Origin: Mactromeris polynyma
Lineage: Eukaryota > Mollusca > Bivalvia > Venerida > Mactridae
DNA: 64,000 nt
Reading direction: 5' to 3'
Assembly (NCBI GenBank): GCA_032209605.1
Contig: JASFXZ010000018.1
Span: 2,483,904-2,547,903 of the forward strand
Notes under the pieces: generated by a model
What the model saw: the letters and a program-made list of their open reading frames with translations, nothing else
Databases searched by the model: none
What the model was told of the DNA's origin: nothing
Shown here: in pieces, positions 23,914-34,450 of the stretch
How the letters are laid out: the number at the start of each line of letters is the position of its first letter
Numbering within the stretch: the first letter of the stretch is position 1
Made by a program: the position numbers and the translations under genes

Positions 23914-25655
23914 TTAGCTCACCTGATCACGAAAGCTCACCTGAGCACGAAGTGCTCAAGGTGAGCTATTGGGATCGCCCTATGTTTGTCGTCAACAATA
24001 AAGACTGTTAACACTCTAGAGGTAACATCTTTTACCTGATCTGCATGTAACTTGGTCAGAATGTTTGCCTCAATGAAATCTAGGCCAGGTTCGAAACTGG
24101 GTTATCCGGGGTCAAAAACTAGCAGGTCGTTTTCTATAGTTCCCACAGGTACGACTATCGGGGCCATGCCCAAAGCCAATTATACGTTTTTTTCCCAATC
24201 ACAAAAAAAATTCCCAATCAGAAGCACCTACGAAAAATCGTCTATGGCGGCGACCCCGTATATTACCGCTGAGTCGTTAAATAAACATCGAAAAAAAGCA
24301 TTCGGCATTCTCGGATTTTATCGTTTATTTCAAATAAATAACATGTGATTCCCGTTTACAGCCGCCTTACGTAGGTATACGTTCATCGTCTACGGGAACC
24401 ATAAGAAAAATGTCGCAACATATTAAATATTACTGCGTCAAAATAAGAATTCTAAGGGATCGAAAACGAGCGATTCCATGTTATAGACAGTGTCAAGTGC
24501 CCCTCTGTCAGAACTCTCTGAGAGTCCGATGGTTATTCAACTTATTTATGCTGGCGATAAACAACGCACTGATCAAATCCCTCAGTGGAGTGCGCTTTGT
24601 AAAGTTTGTTTATATTCCGAATCATGTTGGTTTATTTTACATTTTGAAGACAAACTTTTCTGATAGATTGCTGTCAATGATAATTGGCTGCTGGATAGAC
24701 CTATAAATACGACCCTACAACACTTATTTCACATTTTGACATTTTGAGTTAATAAGTTACATGCAAAGTGAAAGTGTAAAAACAACATAATGAATGGGCA
24801 TGTACACGTCTAATATTTTAGAATTGCTGTAGGAATGAGTGTATTCATGGAAAAATGGTACATCTAATTACCCTCTGCTCATCTTGAAGCTCTTTGAATT
24901 ATTCTAGACATTATTGTCCCTTGAATCATAAATGTTTGTGAAAATTTTGTGTCTTTTTGACATTTGATATAAGAAATGAAGATTAGAATGTTTGTTTCAT
25001 ATAAAACTTAGATAAGAAAGCTTGTTCTTTTAACTATGAAAATTCCCAAAATTTGAGTTGAAGCGATTAAATTTCTTCCCAAATTGGCAAATTTTACTAT
25101 GCAAATTTTCCCAATTTATCCAGGGTCTTTTTCCCAAAATGGACAGAAAAAGGCCTGACTAAGGTCCAATTATAGTAAAACCTTGTTAACACTCCAAAGG
25201 TCACACTTTTGACTTGATTTATATCAGACATGGTCAGAATGTTTGCCTCAATACAATCTAGGCCAAGTTCGAAACTGAATCATCTGGGGTTAAAAACTAG
25301 GTCACTAGGTCCAATTATAGTAAAACCTTGTTAACACTCCAGAGGTTATATTATTTACTTAATTTATATGAGACTTGGTCAAAATGTTTGCCTTAATAAA
25401 ATCTAGGTCAAGATTGAAACTGGGTCATCTGAGGTCAAAAACTAAGTCACAGGATCAAATTCTTGGGAGGCTGCATTTTCTACGGAACTACATAAAACTT
25501 GATCAGAATGTTTGTCTCAATAAAACGCAAGTCCGGTGTGGTACTGCATCATGTTTGGTCGAAAAGTAGGTCAAGGTTGAATCATGAAAATCCTCTTGTA
25601 CTTTCTTGAAGCCAACTTGGCAATGTACTCAGGTGTCAGAGCGATTTCTTGTTTC
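23914..25655 (+). repeat. Dispersed repeat with palindromic head, interrupted
   Basis: The head at 23935-23966 is a near-perfect hairpin ('gctcacctgagcac' / 'gtgctcaaggtgagc'). Units of about 130 bp ('ttaacactc...agaatgtttgcctcaat...tctaggcc...gggtcaaaaact') occur at about 24005, 25190 and 25325. The first unit is cut at about 24125 and resumes at about 25165, so about 1 kb was probably inserted, including copy 2 of direct repeat A. It ends near 'caggtgtcagagcgatttct'. Confidence 0.5.
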
Positions 25656-25744
25656 ATATTTCGATAGAATCAGAACAGTTACCATTCAATTGACTGAGTT
25701 ATCTAAAAGTTACCATAGATATAGTGTAGTTACTTGGTAACTGG

Positions 25745-26345
25745 AAATGCAAGGGTAGTTTTTAGCTTGTGCTCATGGTGAGCTTTTAGGATCAATGAAT
25801 GTCCGTCGTCGTGCATCAAGATTGTCTTTAAACAACACCTCCTTCTATACCATTGAATTGATTTTGTTCAAATTTCACAGGAATGATCCTTGGGTGGGCC
25901 TTTATCGAAGTTGCATAAATAATTCCGGTCCACTGCATAATTAAGTCACAGGAGATAAAAATAGATTTTAAAAGTGTAAACTTTGAAAATCTTCTTGTCC
26001 CAAACCATAAGGCCTAGAGCTTTGATATTTGGTGTGTAGCATTGTCTAGTGGTCCTCTTACTAGATTGCATAAATTATTAAGTTCCGTCAAATAAGACGG
26101 CTACCAGGGGGCGGGGCTTGTTCCCTGTATGTATATAGTAGAAACTATAAACAACATCTCCTCCTAAACCACTCGATGGATTTTGACCAAACTTCACACG
26201 AATGATCATTAGGTGGTCCTCTTTCAAAGTGATATAAATGGTTCCGGACTGTTGCATAAGTAGGTCACAAGGGCTAAACATAGATTTTAAAAGTGTAAGT
26301 ATTCTTGTCCCAAACCATAAGGTCTAGAGCTTTGATAAATTTTGA
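25745..26345 (+). repeat. Further copy of the dispersed repeat family
   Basis: Two diverged internal units both hold 'caacacctcct'/'caacatctcctcctaa', 'acttcacacgaatgatc', 'ggttccgg' and 'catagattttaaaagtgtaa'. A junction 'tatgtatatagtagaaac' at about 26127-26144 recurs at 48103-48121. Confidence 0.5.
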
Positions 26346-27243
26346 ACTAAATGACAATGCAAACCTGTTTGCGATATCCGGATGCGCTAATTACGATTAA
26401 TACAGCACTTGTTGTTCACACAGATCAACTAAATGTGTCGATCAACTATTTCTCAATCTGTCACAAAATTTAGCTGTGTATCGACACAGTATCATTTTAA
26501 GTCAAGGTAAAAGCAGACAAATCGGCACGGAATGTTTAATGTGCTGCTAGTCAAAAACAATGTTCTCGCAGACTTCAAAGGCGCCGCGTCTCGACTTGTA
26601 AGATCAAGTAGTCGGCCCAATGTTTGATGCGACGCACATGGAAAACTTTCTACTCGCAGAGTTCAAAGAAGCCGCGTCATCTTCTAGTTTCAGAGGTCGA
26701 CCGCTGTGGGTGGTGATTTTGTCAAATGCACATTTTGATTGACGTGAAATATAGATACGACCAAGCGTGGTGCAAAAACTGTAGGCCATCGCATTTTACA
26801 CGCGTGATTGTTGGTCCAATCAACAGTTTTACGCGATGGATTATTCTTTTGTTCTGGTGAATAACGGATAATTATCGATTGGTACGAAAATATAATTACA
26901 TATAATTATTGAATCAATTGTCACTCTAAATTGGCAATTTTCACATACATGTATTTTGCGAGAGAGTCACAGTGGGTAATTTTCACTGGTAACAAATAAT
27001 AAAAACGCCTCCAAAATATCGCGGTTCCAAAAGAGAAATGACCATATTTTAGCTTTGTTTTAAATAATTAATGAGTTTTGTTTTAAAATAGTTTCAAATA
27101 ATAATGCATAAATAAGTTTTATATATTTTCATCTACCTATTTATTGAAACAAATACAAAATTTATGAAAACGTATGCACAACGCTGTATTGGGTGGGTGG
27201 GGTAAGTTGGTATCCCTTCTCTATGGTTCATATGTTTTTAAAA

Positions 27244-27316
27244 TTTAATGCGGTCGGATATAACGCGATCGCGAGTCTTTGGACCCCCGATCGCGTTATA
27301 ATGGAGTTGCAGTGTA
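27244..27316. mobile_element. Short palindromic TIR remnant
   Basis: 'atataacgcgatcg' and 'cgatcgcgttata' are inverted around about 17 bases; the right side ends 'ggagttgcagtgta'. This resembles the termini of pogo/Tigger-type elements collapsed to a minimum. Confidence 0.4.
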
Positions 27317-27327
27317 CAGAAATTATA

Positions 27328-28500
27328 AAAAATCTCCAAAGCGCCTCTTTGATATTAAATTTATATTCCTCACTAAAATGTTTTTCACTTTAAATGTAAG
27401 AAATAACAAATGATTATTTCATTCTTAAACTTAAAATCATGTCAATATTTTAACGAACAGATGTTTTGTAAATAGAAATAATCATTTTCAGTATCCAGTG
27501 TGAAAATCGCTGGTGCTTTGGAGATTCCCAGAAATTACAGACCAAATTTTAGATGTAATATTGTTTGCTTTTATATTAAACTAAGTGTTATTTAAAGATA
27601 TAATAATGAAAAATATTTATGTTAGAGTGAATTTATAAGTGTTTAAAACAGTTTTTACAAAAATAGTTATTATTCAAGATAAAGTACACAAATTACAAAA
27701 AAAACTCCAATGCGCCACTCGCACAATTGACTAACGTTCAGTGTATTAAATTTATCTTCTTCACTAAAATGCTTTTAACTTTAAATGTAAGGACTAACAA
27801 GTGATTATTTCATTCTTAAACTTTAAATTATTTCAAGTTTTTTGAAAACAGATGTTTTGTAAATAGATATAATCATTTTCATTATCCAGTGTGAAAATCA
27901 CAGGCGCATTGGAGATTATCGGCGCATTGGAGATTACAGACCAAATTTCAGATGTCATAAGCAAAGTAAAAGGTATTGAAATTAAATATATATATTCATA
28001 TCCAATGCGCCGTCATATCTGCTTAGACAATCTCCAATGTGCTGTCTGATCTATAGTGGCACACTGGAAATTTTCCATTTCACAATGGCATATACAGAAT
28101 CTAAATGTTATAACTACCATTTTTCAGCCCTTGCAAAAATATGTTATTTTATGCTAAAATACCGCAGTATTTTGTTGCTATTTGTTGAAAAATAAATGAC
28201 AAAGAATATTTTTCATCTCCAATGTGCCTTCTCAACTGTAAGCAAACTGAAGATTTTTTACTTTACGAAGTGTTCGAAATTAGTTAATCACAAAATTTCG
28301 GGATAAACAATTTTTCATGACTTTTAAACATATAATTCAAATTGGCCTTTGTGATTCGCTGCGCATTGGTAATAGAATGATATAATCATTTTCATTATCT
28401 AGTTTATGAAAATCACAGGCACATTGGAAATTATCGGCGCATTTGAGATTCCCGGCGCATTGGAGATTCCCGGCGCATTGAAGATTATAGACCAAACTAG
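27328..28500. repeat. Complex satellite, subfamily 1 (long units)
   Basis: A block starting 'atctccaaagcgcc' (27332) repeats from about 27697 with the same order of text ('actaaaatgnttttnacttt', 'gattatttcattcttaaact', 'aacagatgttttgtaaatag', 'ataatcattttca'). The motif 'ggcgcattggagatt' recurs at 27902-27945 (twice) and 28417-28485 (four degenerate copies in a row). Non-coding. Confidence 0.7.
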
Positions 28501-29544
28501 CTGTTAGTCTTTGTGAACATAAACAATATTGCGGTGATAATGTCGTAAGATGTTAATGGTGTGATATTAGTATCGCACTTACCTACTTGAGACAATCAAC
28601 AGTTGCATACATTTATAAATGCGACTAATATACATACTGAAGGTGCGATAATCAATTAGCGCAAATCTGAATTAATCCCTCTTAAAAGGACTGACAAAAG
28701 ATACCGCCATGCCTTAATTACATGCACATGAATTTGACATACATGTACTAGTAGTTGGGATTGGATTGAATTATATCTACATAGATTCCGATGTTTGTAC
28801 GGTACGGCAGGGTTTTAATCACAAGTGTTTTACTCAACAACGATCTCATAATTAAATCCCCGTAATTACAGTCTCATCATTATCGTCTCAATTGGCCTTC
28901 TTAATTGATATCTGTATGTTTTGTGAAAACTGCGATAATCGTTTTTCACACCTCAATACTTGTCCTTTCGACGTGATTTTTAAATTGGCCTTCTTAATTG
29001 ATATCTGTATGTTTTGTGAAAACTGCGATAATCGTTTTTCACACCTCAATACTTGTCCTTTCGACCGTGATTTTGCAAGTTGCACAACTCGCCGCGAAAA
29101 CACCTTTTCATTGTTTGTTTATTTGAGCTCCCATTTGAAAAATGTGTGAAAATATGTCCTCAAGTTACCAGTTAGATATTGTGTATAGTTTGTGTTCTGG
29201 GGACCGGCATGTGTGCTGGAGCTCTCGACTTATTTCTGCTGGAGTTATCGGCGGTAAATTTATATGAAAATAGAAGACAAAAGTCCGGGACTCTGCCATT
29301 TCCTCGACAAATCCGGGGTTCTCGATTTGTCGCCTGTTTGAGAAATCGAAGATTAACTGTAACTGTAAGTAGCGATGATATTTGCTTTTTTAAAGAAGTA
29401 TTACGCAAAAGTATTACGTAAATGTAATAAAGTATAGTAACATATGAATACCACCAACAATACAATGTAACAATGTGCAACTTATTATGTATTAAATTGC
29501 TTCATAAAATATGTCATAATACTGTACTGACTGTACTGAAATAC
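28501..29544. other. Unique-looking spacer between satellite blocks
   Basis: No gene was recognised. It contains the 93-bp duplication at 28891-29066 and no 'gcgcattgg' motifs, so it looks like an insertion into, or junk between, satellite blocks. Confidence 0.4.
28891..29066. repeat. 93-bp tandem duplication
   Basis: 28891-28983 is repeated from 28984 ('attggccttcttaattgata...'), nearly identical, which implies a recent event. ORFs through it on both strands are artefacts of the duplication. Confidence 0.9.
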
Positions 29545-30140
29545 ATTTTCATATCCAATGCGCCATCTGATCTGTCCACGTAGATCTTATATCAAATGAA
29601 ATTGGAGATTTTCAATCCACAATATAATATCCAGCATCATATTCAAAATGTAGCAAATACTTATCAGTTACTTGCAAAAATGTGAAACTTTATACTAATA
29701 TATTTCAATACTTTCCTTCTAACAGGATATAACATACATTTTTATCTCCACTCTGCTGTCTGATCTATTGGCGCTTTGGAGATTTTTCAACTCACAATGG
29801 AATATCTAGCATCAAATTCAAAATTTTATAACTATTTAACATTTGCGTGCAAAATTATGTTATTTCATACTAAAATATTACAATATATTCCTTTTGGAAG
29901 AAATGAAAATGCAATTAAATATATACTTTCATTTCCAATGCTCTGTCTGATCTATTGGCGCATTGGAGATTTTCAATTCACAATATAATATCCAGCATCA
30001 AATACAAAATGTAGCAGTTTCACAATGGCATATACAGAACCTTATTATAAAATGTTATAGCTACCGATTTTTTGCCCTTGCAAAAATGTGTTTTTTTATG
30101 CTAAAATACCGCAATACTTTTCATCTCCCATGCACCTTCT
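29545..30140. repeat. Complex satellite, subfamily 2 (about 190-bp units with palindromic junctions)
   Basis: Junctions at about 29553, 29745, 29936 and 30126 are about 191 bp apart. The clearest reads 'tccaatgc..tgtctgatct' then 'attggcgcattggagatttt', an inverted repeat. Each unit carries 'cacaat', 'tccagcatcaaat', 'aaaatgtagca' and 'tgcaaaaatgt'. Related units are at 28003-28260. Confidence 0.7.
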
Positions 30141-30152
30141 CAACAAATTCCA

Positions 30153-30355
30153 GACGTTTCACCCCCAAGTCATTTCCTCCCCAAGACGTTTCACGCCCAA
30201 GTCATTTCCTCCCAAGACGTTTTCATCCCCAAGTCATTTCCTCCCAAGACGTTTCACCCCAAAGTCATATCCTCCCCAAGACGTTTCACCCCCAAGTCAT
30301 TTCCTCCCCAAGACGTTTCACCTCAAAGTCATTTCCTCCCAAAAAGTTTCACCCC
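30153..30355. repeat. 32-bp minisatellite, about 6 copies
   Basis: Repeats of 'gacgtttcacccccaagtca' plus 'tttcctccccaa', with small indels. The Pro/Ser/Phe-rich ORFs through it (30088-30381 and another frame) are repeat artefacts. Confidence 0.85.
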
Positions 30356-30562
30356 CAATTTTAATAGACCCTAGACCCTAGATATAATCATATTTGTGTG
30401 ATTTACATTTTAATTTGATGTTTTTTTAAAAGAAAATTGTTAAGTTATAGTTTAAAAACCTTTTATCTTCATGTTTAAACACATTAACAGTTTGATAATT
30501 AACACCTTTTGACTTTGTAGTAGTGTTGTGATTTAATCAACACCCATTTGCATCACAGTAAT

Positions 30563-30870
30563 CATCATTGTAGCGGATCCATGGTCCAGTGGTAAAACGC
30601 TGGACTTGTAATCCAGGGATCGCTGGTTCGATTCCCCGCTCCATCACTGACCGTACTAACAGTCTTTCGAACGAGACTTTAAAAACCGAGGTCCCGTGTA
30701 TGATGCTTTACATCGAGCATGTAAAAGAACCAGGGGTGCTTCTGGAACTGGGGCATCTTCTGTATCATGCACTATCCTCCAAAAATCTAATATGACTAAC
30801 ATTCTTCTGGAGGCGTCGCCCATATGGGAAACCGGTGGCGACGATAAATAAACGCAAATACAAAAAAAAA
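30563..30870 (+). mobile_element. tRNA-Thr-like SINE with 11-bp target duplication
   Basis: The head at 30573-30644 has box A 'tggtccagtgg', a perfect 5-bp anticodon stem around loop 'cttgtaa' (anticodon TGT, Thr-like) and box B 'ggttcgattcc'. The T-stem is poorly paired, as in a SINE rather than a working tRNA. A body of about 150 bp and a tail '...ataaacgcaaatac' end in A9-10. 'atcacagtaat' flanks the copy at 30552-30562 and 30871-30881, so insertion is fairly recent. Copy 3090-3282 is the same family. Confidence 0.92.
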
Positions 30871-30904
30871 ATCACAGTAATTGAACATTTGTCATCTGCA
30901 TATA

Positions 30905-31290
30905 TAGTGGAGCGGCTTAGTGAGAAAATCTAAGGAAATACTTCACTTGATGAAACAAGCATGAAATTTTCACGAAATGTTCATTACATATTCCAGATTA
31001 AAAAATGATCGAGGGCCACCTAAAAATCATCCATTTTCAAGATGGCCGCCAAGTTTCAAAATGGCTGCCAGAACTGAGGCATTTTTCATGTAATCAAGAT
31101 CTTTTAGTTTCTAAAGTGTCTTATGTCTTTAGATATAGCATGTTTATCCCTATAAATGTGTCCCAATATGCTTTTAGTTTTATCTTTTATGTTGCTTTTT
31201 CCAAATATCGACACATTTAAGATGGTTGCCATCTTTAAAATGGCCGCCAAACTTTTAAATAGCATTCTTATCACGACCAAGTTTGAGTTT
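30905..31290. repeat. Repeat with 'aaatggcggcc' motifs, possible non-autonomous relative of the 34451 element
   Basis: Opens 'agtggagcggcttagtgaga' and carries several 'aagatggccgccaa'/'aaaatggccgccaaac' motifs, like the left arm of the transposon at 34451-38381 (34560-34605). No clear right terminus. Confidence 0.35.
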
Positions 31291-31666
31291 TCTACTATCA
31301 ATGCTATCACCATCGACTGTTGATGGGATCCTGGTGCCAGATAAACCTGATAGTATATATTATTATGATGTTGGCCTGAAAGAAGCTAAAATGGTTTAAA
31401 TCATAATCTACATAATCGAGTTGACTTTACTTTAATTGCTTTATTATTTGATATTTTAAGGTAGATCTATGTGCCTTTTAAGGCCACATAATTTTTCTCT
31501 CGTATATTTGTTAGTTTTACTACGTCATTAACAGTTTATGACGTCATTTTACAATACTATAAAATATTTTCTCAACAGTGCAGTTTCTCTCTCGTTTATA
31601 ACAACTTAGTATTCATTGGGTACAGTCCTTAATCTGGTTTTGCTTCAGTTTTCTCTTTTAAGTATT

Positions 31667-33607
31667 TCACATTCCGTTGTTACTAATTCTGTTTGTGGTA
31701 TAAGGCTGCTTGTTGCTTAACAAACCAAATTTGTATCTATCATTGTAACTTTGAGTAGTTGTGCTTTTGTTTGTGTTCAATTTCAAACATTTGATAATGT
31801 CGAAAAGAATTCCGTTCTGCTCATATTGCAGTAAAAACAATTTATGGTTAAAATCTCCTTGTGCTTCCCATATATAGCCAAAACCATTTTGATACAAATT
31901 CATTCTTATATCAGAAACCCAGTTCTTGTATCCAATGTTATCATAATACAGTAGCATTTGGTAACACAGTCTCACATATCTATGCCTTGATGTATTCAGA
32001 ATGCGAAGCCAGTACTTGATACACCTTTTAGCTGTATATAATTACATAGGGTACCTCCCTAAATCACCCAAAATTGCATCATTACATGAACTTGTTTGTA
32101 CGTTTAAAACACGTTTGCAGGCATATACATGTACATTTTCAACACAAGTAACATTTTTTAAACCCCATAATTCAGACCCATATAGCATAATAGGAACAAT
32201 TTGGGCATCAAATAACTTGAAAAATGTATGATAAGGCAAACAGGAAAGTTGGTGTAAGGAATTAAATAAACATATGAGAGCCTTTTTAGCTTTAACACAC
32301 ATGGCATCTGCCATTTTGTACATACATAATCTATTCGTAAAAAACATACCTATATATGTAAAGCCATTTGTTTCCTCTATGATATTGTTGTTATATGTCC
32401 ATTTTTCAAAACGAGATAAAGCACCACCTCGTTTAAAGACCATTATTTTAGTTTTACCAACATTAAAGACTAATCTGTATCTTTCACAAAAGTCATGTAA
32501 AATATTCAGTTGTCTTTGTAGACCTGAAACTGTGTCTGAAATCATGGCAATATCATCTGCAAACATGAGTAAAAATATTTCAGTCAAGTCTGGAAATAAT
32601 TGTATCCCTCTAACATTACTGCTATCTAACAATGTATGTAATTCATCAATAAATAATGCAAATAAAATAGGACTTAAACTACATCCTTGTCTTAGACCAA
32701 TGGGACAGGTGAATGTGGAAGTATAACCATTACTAGTCCTCACACAACCTTTAACAGATGTATAAATAGACTGCATTGCCTTAAACAAATTTCCCTTAAT
32801 ACATTTTCTGTGTAAAACATCATAAAGTATACCACAGTCAACAGAATCAAAAGCTTTTTGGAAGTCTACAAAAGCGACATAAATTGTCTTTCCTTTCATA
32901 CTTAAGTACTTGTTAACAATTGAATACAATATAAACCCATTGTCAGTCGTGGAATAACCCTCTCGGAAGCCACATTGACACTCACATATTTTGTTGAAAG
33001 CTTGAGTATAAAAAGTCAGTCTCTTTGTTAGAATAGAAATGTACACTTTACTCAATATATCAATGAGGGCAATTCCTCTGTAATTGTCAGCTTTATTCTT
33101 ACTACCCTTTTTATGTAACGGAATAATGATGATCTTTGTCCATTGCTCAGGAAATTCACCTCTTGAAAATAATCTGTTAAAGAGTTTTCGAATAAAAGGT
33201 AACAATACACGAATACCATATATCAACTGTTCTGGTATAAGATTACCACCAGCAGACTTCTTCACATTAATAGATTTGATACATTCTATTATCTCATCAT
33301 CACTGATTGGAGAATTAAACACTAGTTCTTGAATGTCGTCTAGATTATCATTCGACACCTCACTCAGGACATCTTCAATATTATCATCACGCGTCGAGTT
33401 AAAAAGACTGCTAAAGTGGTTGTACCATTCATCCAAGGAGATGTTTGAGTCAGTTCTAGGCTTAGCTGTCATCTTCTTCATTTCCCGCCAAAATAGTTTT
33501 GATTTACTTACAGATGATTCCAGCTTTTTTAACTTATAACTATTATATTTATAGCGTTTATTTTTACACATATTTTTATATTTTTGTTTATAGTCTATAT
33601 ATGTATT
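31667..33607 (-). pseudogene. LINE reverse transcriptase domain
   Basis: The main frame (33571-32042, 509 codons) has RT motifs in order: 'GNLIPEQL' (about 109-116), 'IIPLHKKGSKNKADNYRGIA' (about 149-168), catalytic 'FVDFQKAFDSV' (234-244), 'IGLRQGCSLSPILF' (291-304), catalytic 'FADDIAM' (337-343) and 'FNVGKTK' after it. It synthesises cDNA at the nicked target. A TAA at 32042-32044 interrupts it; the same frame continues 'LYTAKRCIKYWLRILNTSRH' to about 31667, the usual C-terminal extension. Another TAA at 33608-33610 separates it from the endonuclease in the same frame. Otherwise well preserved, so decay is recent. Confidence 0.92.
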
Positions 33608-34450
33608 TTAGTTCTGTACCGATCGGCTGGTCCGAAACTGTCTTGAGCACCTTTTTGTTTTTTGTTTAGCTAGCTTGCACTCCCGGTCAAACCATGGCTT
33701 GTTTTGAAACTGCATAATAGAACGTTTGACTCTCTTGAATGTTTCACTGCCCTGTAGTACAATATTTTCGAACTTATCAACTATAGTGCCAACATTAGTG
33801 TTGTCATCGTTTAACATATTGTCTAATTGCTCAAGAGAACCTTCCAATATGTATTCTGATAAGCATTGTAAATACGAGTCACAGTTAGTTTGATCTATTT
33901 TATATACAAATGTTTGTTCACTGTTGTCACCAGTTCTAGTATCTTGTTGTCCTACTTGTTCAGTATGTAACACTATAGGGTTATGACAGCTTTCCACATT
34001 TAGCAGAAGTTGAAAGTCAACTGTAATGTCAAATATTGGCTTTGTCACAACAAAATAGTCAATTGTGCTACACCCATTCTGGTTGATAAACGTGTAACCC
34101 CCGCTTGTTTGTTTGTCACCTTTCCGTCCATTCACAATATAACAGCCATACATTTTACAGAAATTAATAAGTTCTCGACCATACTTATTTACTGTTTTAT
34201 CTTGAGAATGTCTTTGACAATCTATTTTACTATCAAGTACATCATATAGGTCTTGTAGCTCTGGTATAAAGTTATCAGCAACTATAAAGTCTTCAAGATT
34301 AGCAGTGCGCGCATTGAAGTCGCCACACACAATAAGATCTGTAGTGGAGAGATCATAACGTGTTATACATTCTTCTAAACATTGAAATACCGATATTCAG
34401 TTTTGTTCATATACAGGTGATTGCTCCGGTGGAATGTATATATTTGCATA
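33608..34450 (-). pseudogene. LINE AP-like endonuclease, C-terminal half
   Basis: Motifs: 'YIPPEQSPVYE' (about 34436-34404), 'VCGDFNART' (GDFN, about 34330) and 'TIDYFVVT' (S/T-x-D-Y, about 34050), the C-terminal active-site elements of LINE AP endonucleases, which nick the target site. A TGA lies near 34393. A linker to the RT domain ends 'NKPWFDRECKLAKQKTKR'. The N-terminal half lies beyond the nested transposon at 38382-38747. Confidence 0.88.

Noticed and set aside
28888..29149. Repeated-protein ORFs on both strands
   Set aside because: Created by the 93-bp tandem duplication.
30088..30381. Pro/Ser/Phe-rich ORFs
   Set aside because: Translation of the 32-bp minisatellite; two frames open equally.
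30573..30644. Functional tRNA-Thr gene
   Set aside because: T-stem does not pair and the sequence runs into a SINE body with tail and target duplication.
32274..33539. Plus-strand ORFs of 68-150 aa
   Set aside because: Antisense shadows of the LINE reverse transcriptase.
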